DNA from: Candidatus Bathyarchaeota archaeon
Lineage (GTDB): Archaea; Thermoproteota; Bathyarchaeia; 40CM-2-53-6
Direction of reading: 5' to 3'
NCBI GenBank assembly: GCA_005882905.1
Contig: VBBG01000214.1
Span: 1-5,066 of the forward strand
DNA: 5,066 nt
Below are positions 1 through 3,629 of this stretch, in pieces; within the stretch, counting starts at the first letter, position 1; every line of letters begins with the position of its first letter. A model generated the notes under the pieces. It worked only from the letters and a program-made list of their open reading frames with translations. It had not been told where the DNA came from and did no database searches. The position numbers were made by a program, and so were the translations under genes.

Positions 1-117
1 CGGGACGACGATCGCCCTCAAGAGTTCTTGGACGCTGATGTTCCGGGTCTTCGCGCGCTTGTCGAGTTCTCCTCCGAAGACCCTCTACCCTGGATGTCCC
101 ACAATGTGTTAGACTAG
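1..117 (+). CDS. C-terminal end of a truncated unknown protein
   Basis: Frame 1 is open from the window edge to TAG at 115-117 and gives 38 residues ending in PLPWMSHNVLD. The composition is ordinary for a soluble protein, acidic with the pattern EFLDADVPGLRALVEF. No start codon is inside the window, so this would be the tail of a gene entering from the left. The minus strand also has an open frame here, but it reads as an arginine-rich, low-quality translation. I do not recognise the family. The main alternative is non-coding sequence that happens to be open. Confidence 0.5.
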   Translation, partial: RDDDRPQEFLDADVPGLRALVEFSSEDPLPWMSHNVLD

Positions 118-186
118 AACACAGGTGAAGAACGTTGAGCGGTTCGGCTTATACCCTAGGTTGTTGCGTCCCATTGTAAACGTTCA

Positions 187-195
187 GCATATATG
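187..195 (+). promoter_or_regulatory. TATA box for the three-gene operon
   Basis: The element CATATATG at 188-195 is centred about 34 bases before ATG 225. An archaeal TATA box placed there would start transcription about 26 bases downstream, near 217, leaving a leader of under 10 nt. There is no good Shine-Dalgarno before ATG 225, which fits near-leaderless translation. A second TATA-like stretch (CTTATACC, about 149-156) lies further upstream and is a weaker candidate. Confidence 0.5.
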
Positions 196-224
196 ACAAG
201 CCGAGTAGTGATATCGAGAGAAAT

Positions 225-506
225 ATGACCGCAATGGATATCCCTCGATACCAGCCAGGGGACCCATCACGACCAGCAATTGAAAAAGGTCCGAGCGATG
301 ATCAGTTGAGGAATCTTCTTTCGGCGTTGATATCTTCGTCCCAAGATCTGAATGTGAGAGTGTGGCTCGACGGGGTCTACACAGATATCGAAAATGCCGA
401 AGTGCGGGGTGAATGGATGAAGGGCCGCGAAGTCTATTTCAAAGTGGAAGGAAGAGTCGACGGAGTAAAGACCCTCATAGAGCGGTCAGGAGGGGCCGAC
501 CGTTGA
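225..506 (+). CDS. Unknown 93-residue protein, first gene of a three-gene operon
   Basis: I do not recognise the family. The N-terminal 25 residues are proline-rich and probably disordered (PRYQPGDPSRP). Residues 26-40 form a likely helix (DQLRNLLSALISSSQ). Residues 42-85 alternate hydrophobic and polar residues (VRVWLDGVYTDIENAEVRG, then REVYFKVEGRVDGVKTLIE), suggesting a small beta-rich domain with a final helix. There is no signal peptide, membrane segment or cysteine pair. ATG 225 is chosen because it sits behind a TATA box at leaderless spacing; ATG 234, three codons later, is the alternative. The TGA stop at 504-506 overlaps the next gene's TTG start, so the two are translationally coupled and probably work together. 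Confidence 0.75.
   Translation: MTAMDIPRYQPGDPSRPAIEKGPSDDQLRNLLSALISSSQDLNVRVWLDGVYTDIENAEVRGEWMKGREVYFKVEGRVDGVKTLIERSGGADR
488..495 (+). promoter_or_regulatory. Strong Shine-Dalgarno deciding the TTG 503 start
   Basis: AGGAGGGG lies seven bases before TTG 503. It is the best ribosome-binding match in the operon and sits inside the end of the first gene. It supports starting the second gene at TTG 503 rather than at the upstream ATG 413, which would overlap the first gene by 94 bases, or at the later ATG 557. Confidence 0.7.
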
Positions 507-763
507 CCCTAGAGAACCGAAGATGGAAGGCCTTTCTGCGATTGACAGGCGAGACAATGGTAGAAAGGGACGACGAGATCTTAGACGAGTTCAAGGGATT
601 CGTTAACGCACTAAAACGGGTGGGAGTAGACTACTCGATAATAGTCAATGTTGAGGGAGGGCGGAAGGAACGCTTCCTTGGCGGAACCGGGCCAATCCGA
701 GCAACAGCACACACTCCACCATCTAGTAGAAGACGGTACGAGAGTTCGGGGGCTGGACGCTAA
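503..763 (+). CDS. Unknown 86-residue protein, second gene of the operon
   Basis: The start is TTG 503, in a TTGA overlap with the TGA stop of the first gene and behind AGGAGGGG. The resulting protein begins M(L)TLENRRWKAFLRLTGE. The centre is acidic and helical (VERDDEILDEFKGFVNALKRVG), followed by a likely beta strand (VDYSIIVNVEGG). The last 30 residues are rich in T, P, S and R and are probably disordered. No catalytic motif or metal site is visible and I do not recognise the family. Its helix-then-strand core loosely resembles that of the first gene, but I would not claim homology. The TAA stop is followed directly by the ATG of the third gene. ATG 557 is a possible internal or alternative start. 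Confidence 0.65.
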   Translation: MTLENRRWKAFLRLTGETMVERDDEILDEFKGFVNALKRVGVDYSIIVNVEGGRKERFLGGTGPIRATAHTPPSSRRRYESSGAGR

Positions 764-1003
764 ATGGCCAAGTTCATAATGTCGATCGGAGACGAAGCAT
801 TCAAACTCTTATCGTTCGAGGCGAAGAATAGAGACGTCACGGTTCAGCAGCTGCTCAGAGCTGTCGTAGTGCCAGAATGGATAAAACATAACATGGACGG
901 CCAGACCCAGATGGCGGCAGGTGCGATTAGGCCGATGTACGGGGTTGACCCCCGGCGTAGCGACCCAATCGCCGTGCCGCCGGTAAACAGGCTTAGAACC
1001 TAG
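764..1003 (+). CDS. Small ribbon-helix-helix-like protein, third gene of the operon
   Basis: This is 79 residues, starting at ATG 764 directly after the previous stop (TAAATG), so translation is probably coupled. Residues 3-40 look like a ribbon-helix-helix fold: a short strand (KFIMSIG), helix A (DEAFKLLSFEAKNRD), a V-T turn and helix B (VQQLLRAVVVPEWIKHN). Proteins of this fold bind DNA as dimers through the paired strands, and many repress their own operon. The last 35 residues (MAAGAIRPMYGVDPRRSDP onward) are proline- and arginine-rich and probably unstructured. The strand lacks the basic residues typical of a strong operator-contacting ribbon, so a protein-interaction role is also possible. 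It ends at TAG 1001-1003. Confidence 0.7.
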   Translation: MAKFIMSIGDEAFKLLSFEAKNRDVTVQQLLRAVVVPEWIKHNMDGQTQMAAGAIRPMYGVDPRRSDPIAVPPVNRLRT

Positions 1004-1030
1004 AGACCTTCCCTATCTTTCCATCGTCGA

Positions 1031-1038
1031 CATTTTTC
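1031..1038 (+). terminator. Possible oligo-T terminator of the operon
   Basis: A run of five T at 1033-1037 follows a pyrimidine-rich stretch 30 bases after the operon's last stop. Archaeal polymerase can terminate on short oligo-T tracts without a hairpin. The run is at the low end of the useful length. Confidence 0.3.
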
Positions 1039-1061
1039 GTATCCTGACGCCGGTTACATGA

Positions 1062-1070
1062 CTCTTTAAT
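1062..1070 (+). promoter_or_regulatory. TATA box for the zinc-ribbon gene
   Basis: CTCTTTAAT, continuing into AG, is centred about 44 bases before TTG 1111. This predicts a transcription start near 1092 and a leader of roughly 20 nt, inside the 1091-1102 inverted repeat. Confidence 0.45.
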
Positions 1071-1090
1071 AGTGCCACAGGCTGAAGTCA

Positions 1091-1102
1091 GTCAGAGCTG
1101 AC
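1091..1102 (+). promoter_or_regulatory. Inverted repeat at the predicted transcription start
   Basis: GTCAG-AG-CTGAC is a perfect 5-bp inverted repeat with a 2-nt spacer. The arm GTCAG is also directly repeated just upstream (1087-1095 reads GTCAGTCAG). Its position over the predicted transcription start fits an operator for a dimeric regulator. No regulator is identified. Confidence 0.35.
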
Positions 1103-1110
1103 AATAGAAG

Positions 1111-1362
1111 TTGGCAGACTTCTGTTCCAGATGCGGAAAGACATTGAGCCTTATCGATCCTCTACTTGAGCTTAAAGGCCTCCGGTTCTGTGAGGACTGC
1201 TATCCAGACGTCAAACGGGAACACGCGGCAACAAGCATGTCGGAGAAGATGGACAAGAGGCAACGTGTAGCTTTCGCCGACGATGACACTGACGAGAATC
1301 TTCGAGGCTCGATAATCAAAGGGAAGCAGGCTCTCGCCTTGAAAGAGACGGAGTTTAAGTAG
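1111..1362 (+). CDS. Small zinc-ribbon protein, stopping at an in-frame TAG
   Basis: The start is TTG 1111. The N-terminal domain has two metal-binding knuckles, C5-x2-C8 (CSRCGK) and C27-x2-C30 (CEDCY), with 18 residues between them. This is a four-cysteine zinc ribbon or treble-clef arrangement, likely binding one zinc and used for protein or nucleic-acid contacts. Residues 31-83 are charged and probably flexible (REHAATSMSEKMDKRQR, then ADDDTDEN). The frame meets TAG at 1360-1362 but stays open to 1494 with coding-quality sequence, so the intact protein may be 127 residues (see next entry). It has its own TATA box, so it is not part of the upstream operon. Possible readings are a genuine 83-residue protein, a disrupted gene, a programmed readthrough gene or a base-call error. 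Confidence 0.7.
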   Translation: MADFCSRCGKTLSLIDPLLELKGLRFCEDCYPDVKREHAATSMSEKMDKRQRVAFADDDTDENLRGSIIKGKQALALKETEFK

Positions 1363-1494
1363 GATAATCCATCGCTGTCTCTGATAGCGAGCGCTTTGAG
1401 AATTCTTACGGAGCAGAACAAGATAATCATGAAGCAGAACGAGCTTATCCTTAGAGAACTAGAGACAAGACCTACCACTGTTAGATCAAAGTAG
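1363..1494 (+). other. In-frame coiled-coil extension after the TAG of the zinc-ribbon gene
   Basis: The same frame as the zinc-ribbon gene continues for 43 sense codons after TAG 1360 and ends at TAG 1492-1494. The translation is a clean amphipathic helix (LIASALRILTEQNK, then MKQNELILRELE) with hydrophobic residues at heptad-like spacing, ending in a basic tail. This looks like real protein rather than random sequence. No ATG start fits it: the in-frame ATG at 1429 is late and TTG 1396 has no clear ribosome site. It is best read as the natural C-terminus of the zinc-ribbon protein, reached by stop readthrough or cut off by mutation. Confidence 0.6.
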
Positions 1495-1524
1495 GTAGTC
1501 TACCGAATCCTACGAAACTCTCTG

Positions 1525-1556
1525 GGCCCCCGCGTTGATGCTTGGTCCCGGGGGCC
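1525..1556. repeat. Strong GC inverted repeat overlapping the tRNA 3' end
   Basis: GGCCCCCG (1525-1532) and CGGGGGCC (1549-1556) are perfect 8-bp arms around a 16-nt loop. On the + strand it lies 31 bases after the zinc-ribbon frame ends and could slow or end transcription between convergent genes, though no T tract follows. On the - strand the distal arm is the 3' acceptor strand and part of the T stem of tRNA-Tyr, and the other arm is in its trailer, so the precursor could misfold there. Confidence 0.6.
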
Positions 1557-1559
1557 GGA

Positions 1560-1584
1560 ACTTCCCAGGACTGTCTTGTCCTGT
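1560..1584 (-). other. tRNA-Tyr intron 4 (25 nt, position 59/60 in the T loop)
   Basis: The T stem GCCGG (1595-1591) finds its partner CCGGC (1558-1554) only if 1584-1560 is removed, leaving the canonical TTCAAAT loop. The 5' bulge AAA (1586-1584) and 3' bulge (1561-1559) are each three bases. Between them TTC pairs with GAA, plus one A-G mismatch. A strong inner hairpin CAGGAC/GTCCTG follows. Cutting after the second base of each bulge gives exactly these ends. Confidence 0.85.
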
Positions 1585-1600
1585 TTTGAACCGGCGACAT

Positions 1601-1624
1601 TTCGGGGTTCTCGCGCGGAGCCTC
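1601..1624 (-). other. tRNA-Tyr intron 3 (24 nt, position 43/44 or 44/45)
   Basis: This intron lies at the start of the variable loop. CGG (1628-1626) pairs with CCG (1605-1603) as a three-pair central helix, with a three-base 5' bulge 1625-1623. The inner helix is GG/CC then CTC/GAG around a CGCGC loop. The sequence allows two junctions of the same length: 1624-1601, leaving A44, or 1623-1600, leaving G44. The second fits the bulge geometry better, while the first restores the usual ATGTC variable loop. Confidence 0.75.
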
Positions 1625-1630
1625 TCCGGT

Positions 1631-1679
1631 TTCAACTGTTAGCCTAGAAGGCTGACTTGCATGCGCGCTGGGCGCACAC
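1631..1679 (-). other. tRNA-Tyr intron 2 (49 nt, canonical position 37/38)
   Basis: This sits one base after the anticodon, the usual archaeal position. Bases 1685-1682 (CTGT) pair perfectly with 1639-1636 (ACAG), and the 5' bulge is 1681-1679. The 3' side has six unpaired bases before the stem instead of three, so the junction is relaxed. The intron body carries two hairpins, TGCGC/GCGCA (1676-1662) and AGCC/GGCT (1653-1641). The end points are fixed mainly by the need to form the CTGTAGA loop and the CCGGA stem strand. Confidence 0.75.
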
Positions 1680-1686
1680 CTACAGC

Positions 1687-1709
1687 GTCTCCGTCGCTCG
1701 AAGGCGACT
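1687..1709 (-). other. tRNA-Tyr intron 1 (23 nt, position 30/31)
   Basis: This non-canonical intron lies in the 5' anticodon stem. The junction forms a textbook bulge-helix-bulge. The 5' bulge is 1711-1709, cut after its second base. The four-pair central helix joins 1715-1712 to 1692-1689 (one G-U). The 3' bulge is 1688-1686. An inner hairpin GTCGC/GCGAC sits around a six-base loop. Removal joins G30 to G31 and gives the perfect TCCGG stem. Confidence 0.85.
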
Positions 1710-1762
1710 CGGAAGCTCTTCCAGGCTGAGCTACCCCGGGACGAGGCTCACCGGGTGCTCAT

Positions 1763-1772
1763 GATTAGTTAA
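1763..1772 (-). promoter_or_regulatory. Box A promoter of the tRNA gene
   Basis: On the minus strand CTTAACTAAT lies 23-32 bases before the tRNA 5' end at 1740, the correct spacing for an archaeal box A/TATA. It overlaps the TAA stop of the upstream protein gene. The same CTTAAC core lies upstream of that gene (2180-2175). Confidence 0.45.
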
Positions 1773-2140
1773 GACTTGTCGGGTGAAGCCTGGTGGTTCT
1801 CGCGAATCCATCTGGCCAACTCTCGTAGAGCAATGTTGGACGATACGTCTATGACGGGAACCTCCATGTTCCCCACTCGGATCATATTGTTGTACTTGGC
1901 CATGGGTGCGTGTGAGACGTTTGAAGCGTAGATCTTCCCCTTCACATACTCATCCGGAAGGGCTTCAGGTTCGACGAAATCTGCGAGAAAGACGACCCCC
2001 TCTGCCCAGTATAACGCCATGGGCTGACCCGAGACGTTCATGACGAACGCGACCATCGAAGCTAGGTTCTGCTGCGACGTGAAACTCGTCAGACCTGTTA
2101 CGACTATTTCTTGGGGCGGCGAATGAACGATCGAGACCAA
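1769..2140 (-). CDS. Unknown 123-residue protein upstream of tRNA-Tyr
   Basis: The start is TTG 2140 (MVSIVHSPPQE) and the stop is TAA at 1771-1769. A purine-rich GGAGAGGGAAGG lies 10-20 bases upstream. There is no in-frame ATG or GTG between TTG 2140 and the preceding in-frame stop. The protein alternates short hydrophobic strands (EIVVTGLTSF, SMVAFVMNVSG, MALYWAEGVVFLADFV, KIYASNVSH, EVPVIDVS) and ends in a helix (NIALRELARWIRENHQ), suggesting a compact alpha/beta or beta-sandwich domain. It is soluble, with no signal peptide and no cysteines. I do not recognise the family, and no active-site pattern is apparent. The tRNA follows on the same strand 28 bases downstream, so co-transcription is possible. 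Confidence 0.7.
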   Translation of the reverse strand: MVSIVHSPPQEIVVTGLTSFTSQQNLASMVAFVMNVSGQPMALYWAEGVVFLADFVEPEALPDEYVKGKIYASNVSHAPMAKYNNMIRVGNMEVPVIDVSSNIALRELARWIRENHQASPDKS

Positions 2141-2174
2141 AGTAGCGATCGTTGAACCTTCCCTCTCCGCCAGT

Positions 2175-2187
2175 GTTAAGCCTTAAC
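2175..2187 (-). promoter_or_regulatory. Palindromic GTTAAG/CTTAAC promoter element
   Basis: GTTAAG-C-CTTAAC is a perfect 13-base palindrome about 35-47 bases before TTG 2140. Its minus-strand CTTAAC half is where a TATA box giving a roughly 10-nt leader would sit. It may combine a TATA box with an operator. Confidence 0.4.
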
Positions 2188-2191
2188 TCAA

Positions 2192-2290
2192 TGCCCTAGA
2201 TTTCAGTCAATATACTTCGCAGTGAACAGCCGAGACCTCAAGCTCGCCCGTTTGAACACTCTTACCGATGGACGGCTTCAATCTAGGGCA
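2192..2290. repeat. 11-bp perfect inverted repeat framing 77 nt
   Basis: TGCCCTAGATT (2192-2202) is the exact reverse complement of AATCTAGGGCA (2280-2290). The interior has no open frame of note. Such long perfect arms are unlikely by chance in a gap of about 420 bases. It could be the stem of a structured RNA, the ends of a small degenerate element, or coincidence. No target-site duplication is visible at the outer ends. Confidence 0.45.
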
Positions 2291-2411
2291 GTGGTATGCG
2301 GAAACGGTTATTAGCCATCAGCCAGAACAGATTGTCTCCCAAATGAACCAATCCTCGTCACCCTGTATCGGAATGCCTACTGTCGAGGTTGAATCTATCA
2401 CAGAAGGATAT

Positions 2412-2444
2412 ATCAGAACACAATAGTGTTCACGTGTATCTGAT
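2412..2444 (+). promoter_or_regulatory. Nested inverted repeats, candidate operator
   Basis: An outer pair ATCAGA/TCTGAT (2412-2417, 2439-2444) surrounds an inner pair GAACAC-AATA-GTGTTC (2416-2431). It lies 117-149 bases upstream of the RHH gene at 2561. The GAACACAA half recurs at 2506-2513, nearer the TATA box, and GAACAC alone also occurs at 2254-2259. This fits sites for a dimeric regulator, possibly the RHH protein itself. Confidence 0.45.
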
Positions 2445-2462
2445 TTAGCTGTTTCAAGGAGA

Positions 2463-2495
2463 CGACTATAGTCGGAGTACATTTAACCACATGTG
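2463..2495 (+). promoter_or_regulatory. Two perfect palindromes before the RHH gene
   Basis: CGACTATAGTCG (2463-2474) is a perfect 12-bp palindrome and CACATGTG (2488-2495) a perfect 8-bp one. Both lie upstream of the TATA box of the gene at 2561. Together with the 2412-2444 repeats they make a palindrome-dense region of the kind expected for operator DNA. Confidence 0.4.
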
Positions 2496-2525
2496 AACTT
2501 AACCCGAACACAACTGCTTAGTTAC

Positions 2526-2535
2526 GCATATAAGC
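2526..2535 (+). promoter_or_regulatory. TATA box for the RHH regulator
   Basis: GCATATAAGC is centred about 30 bases before ATG 2561, predicting a start of transcription within a few bases of the ATG and therefore a leaderless mRNA. No Shine-Dalgarno is present, consistent with this. Confidence 0.65.
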
Positions 2536-2560
2536 TACGCCAAACTATTCTGAAGCAATC

Positions 2561-3187
2561 ATGTTGAGAAGCTATCAGTTCAAGAACAAGACAAAAAGCG
2601 TCACAAGGACGGTAAGGATTGATGAGGACATCGACTACCAGTTGGAAAAGCTGGCACACGAACAACGCGTAAGTGTCAACTACTTCGCAAACCAAGCCCT
2701 TAGAAAATTCGTCGAATGGGACGTCTTTGCCGACAGACTAGGCTTCGTCACGCTGCCCTCAGACATTTTCGAGAAACTAGTAGGATTCGTCACTGACGAG
2801 CAAGCCAAAGAGCTCGGCGGGTGGTTCGGAAAGAACCTAGCCAAGGACCTGATAGCTTTCCTCTTCAAACGAGTCGACCTCGAAACATCGGTCCGAGCAC
2901 TCGAGCTACTCGGTCCCAGATACGGAAAGGCTTTCAGATTCGAATACACGAACGATGGACATCTGACAACTGTAATACTGAACCATGGATTCGGCCGAAA
3001 AGCCTCTCTCTTCTACGGCGAAGCGGTCAAAGCCTTGCTGAAAGACCTCGTCAACACGACTGTAGACATCGGACTGAGCGAGCACCAGGTCTTCGCGCAA
3101 ATAGTGGGGCCGAACGAGTTTCGGATCACAATGGCCCCAGCCAACGCCCCTTCCATCGCTCCAGTGCATCCACTGCAGAAACCCTAG
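2561..3187 (+). CDS. Ribbon-helix-helix regulator with unknown C-terminal sensor-like domain
   Basis: This is 208 residues, starting at ATG 2561 at leaderless spacing from a TATA box. Residues 14-20 (VTRTVRI) form the basic DNA-contacting strand. Residues 22-35 (EDIDYQLEKLAHEQ) and 38-53 (SVNYFANQALRKFVEW) are the two helices of an RHH domain, which binds operators as a dimer. Residues about 60-185 form a second domain. It has a helical part (DIFEKLVGFVTDEQAKEL, LAKDLIAFLFKRVD) and an alpha/beta part with the conspicuous run ILNHGFGRKASLFYGEA (139-155), where H142 and the glycines could mark a conserved site. The last 15 residues are proline-rich. It is probably a cytoplasmic transcription regulator whose second domain oligomerises or senses a ligand. 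The ligand and the family name are not known to me. It is transcribed alone and ends at TAG 3185. Confidence 0.85.
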   Translation: MLRSYQFKNKTKSVTRTVRIDEDIDYQLEKLAHEQRVSVNYFANQALRKFVEWDVFADRLGFVTLPSDIFEKLVGFVTDEQAKELGGWFGKNLAKDLIAFLFKRVDLETSVRALELLGPRYGKAFRFEYTNDGHLTTVILNHGFGRKASLFYGEAVKALLKDLVNTTVDIGLSEHQVFAQIVGPNEFRITMAPANAPSIAPVHPLQKP

Positions 3188-3205
3188 ATTTTCATAACGA
3201 TCCGC

Positions 3206-3224
3206 AGAGACACTCGGTGTCTCT
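3206..3224 (+). terminator. Hairpin after the RHH gene
   Basis: AGAGACAC-TCG-GTGTCTCT is a perfect 8-bp stem with a 3-base loop, 18 bases after the TAG stop. T-rich stretches flank it (3189-3192 and 3240-3244), but no long T tract follows directly. It could act in both directions, since the minus-strand genes converge on this gap. Confidence 0.5.
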
Positions 3225-3299
3225 CCGGACCCCAAAATCATTTTCAACTAAATTATTCAGTAAGATTTCTGATTGCCAACCAGGGATCGGGAAACACGA

Positions 3300-3509
3300 T
3301 CACCAACAGCTCTTCTCGTTGGAATCATTGTCCGACCTTCTCCGATGGTAGTCTTCCACAGAGGATGGTGGTTCCCACTCTCCGCTCTGAGCTTTGACCA
3401 TACCGGATGAAAGCACGCGTATATCGAGTTCATACCCGGTCTCCACCGATTCTCCCCTGTCATTTCTTTCGTAGGCTATGATAAAGAACCGATGGCAGTC
3501 CTGGCACAT
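3300..3509 (-). CDS. Small CxxC protein, possibly N-terminally truncated
   Basis: From ATG 3509 the frame gives 69 residues starting MCQDCHRFFIIAYERND, with one zinc-knuckle pair C2-x2-C5 right at the start. It continues as a plausible strand-rich segment (ETGYELDIRVLSSGMVKAQSGEWE) and a charged tail (DYHRRRSDNDSNEKSCW). A second cysteine pair needed for a full zinc ribbon is absent. The frame is open 27 codons further upstream without any ATG, GTG or TTG. A near-perfect Shine-Dalgarno (AGGAGGT, 3581-3575) lies still further upstream, so the true start may be displaced by a frameshift. Another minus-strand frame (3463-3257) overlaps but reads less like protein. Function unknown. Confidence 0.45.
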   Translation of the reverse strand: MCQDCHRFFIIAYERNDRGESVETGYELDIRVLSSGMVKAQSGEWEPPSSVEDYHRRRSDNDSNEKSCW

Positions 3510-3553
3510 CTGGATGTTGGTCTTGCTCAGAACATGGGAATGTTTCTCATCGA

Positions 3554-3569
3554 CAGTCGTAGTCGACTG
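3554..3569 (-). repeat. Hairpin between a Shine-Dalgarno and ATG 3550
   Basis: CAGTCG and CGACTG form perfect 6-bp arms around four bases. On the minus strand it separates AGGAGGT (3581-3575) from ATG 3550. Folding it would bring them to an effective eight-base spacing. That ATG opens only a 7-codon frame (MRNIPMF), offset from the CxxC protein's frame. Confidence 0.4.
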
Positions 3570-3629
3570 AGATGACCTCCTATGGATCCTTTAGCCGAAT
3601 CCACTGAACTGAGTCTGTCTTCTCGGATC

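Larger units (their letters stand above)
1546..1740 (-). tRNA. tRNA-Tyr(GTA) with four introns
   Basis: Read 1740 to 1546. Exon 1 (1740-1710) gives acceptor CCCGGGG, TA, D arm GCTC-AGCCTGGAA-GAGC, base 26 and TCCG. Exon 2 (1686-1680) gives G31 and CTGTAG, holding the GTA anticodon. Exon 3 (1630-1625) gives A38 and CCGGA, completing the stem TCCGG/CCGGA. Exon 4 (1600-1585) gives variable loop ATGTC, GCCGG and TTCAAA. Exon 5 (1559-1546) gives T60, CCGGC, CCCCGGG and A73. The result is a 74-nt cloverleaf with every stem fully paired. C1-G72 and A73 are archaeal tyrosine identity elements, and the D loop, CTGTAGA anticodon loop, ATGTC and TTCAAAT match the archaeal tRNA-Tyr pattern as I recall it. 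CCA follows at 1545-1543. The intron total is 121 nt. Standard scanners may miss or misplace this gene. Confidence 0.9.

Noticed and set aside
413..502. N-terminal extension of the second operon gene back to ATG 413
   Set aside because: It would overlap the first gene by 94 bases and reads as arginine-rich shadow sequence. The Shine-Dalgarno at 488-495 points to TTG 503.
1001..1363. Genome-wide recoding of TAG as a sense codon
   Set aside because: TAG ends several genes here (117, 1003, 1494, 3187, 4805) without protein-like continuation, so only the zinc-ribbon TAG stands out.
1200..1478. Minus-strand frame of 92 codons across the zinc-ribbon gene
   Set aside because: It is antisense to the cysteine-paired zinc ribbon and its coiled-coil extension, and its serine/leucine-rich translation looks like a shadow.
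1693..1708. GTCGC/GCGAC hairpin considered as the tRNA anticodon arm
   Set aside because: Its loop is six bases with no usable anticodon layout. It fits as the inner helix of intron 1, and CTGTAG at 1685-1680 supplies the tyrosine anticodon.
2680..3351. Several overlapping frames on both strands inside and after the RHH gene
   Set aside because: They share the region with a gene that has a clear domain and TATA box, and their translations lack recognisable composition or motifs.
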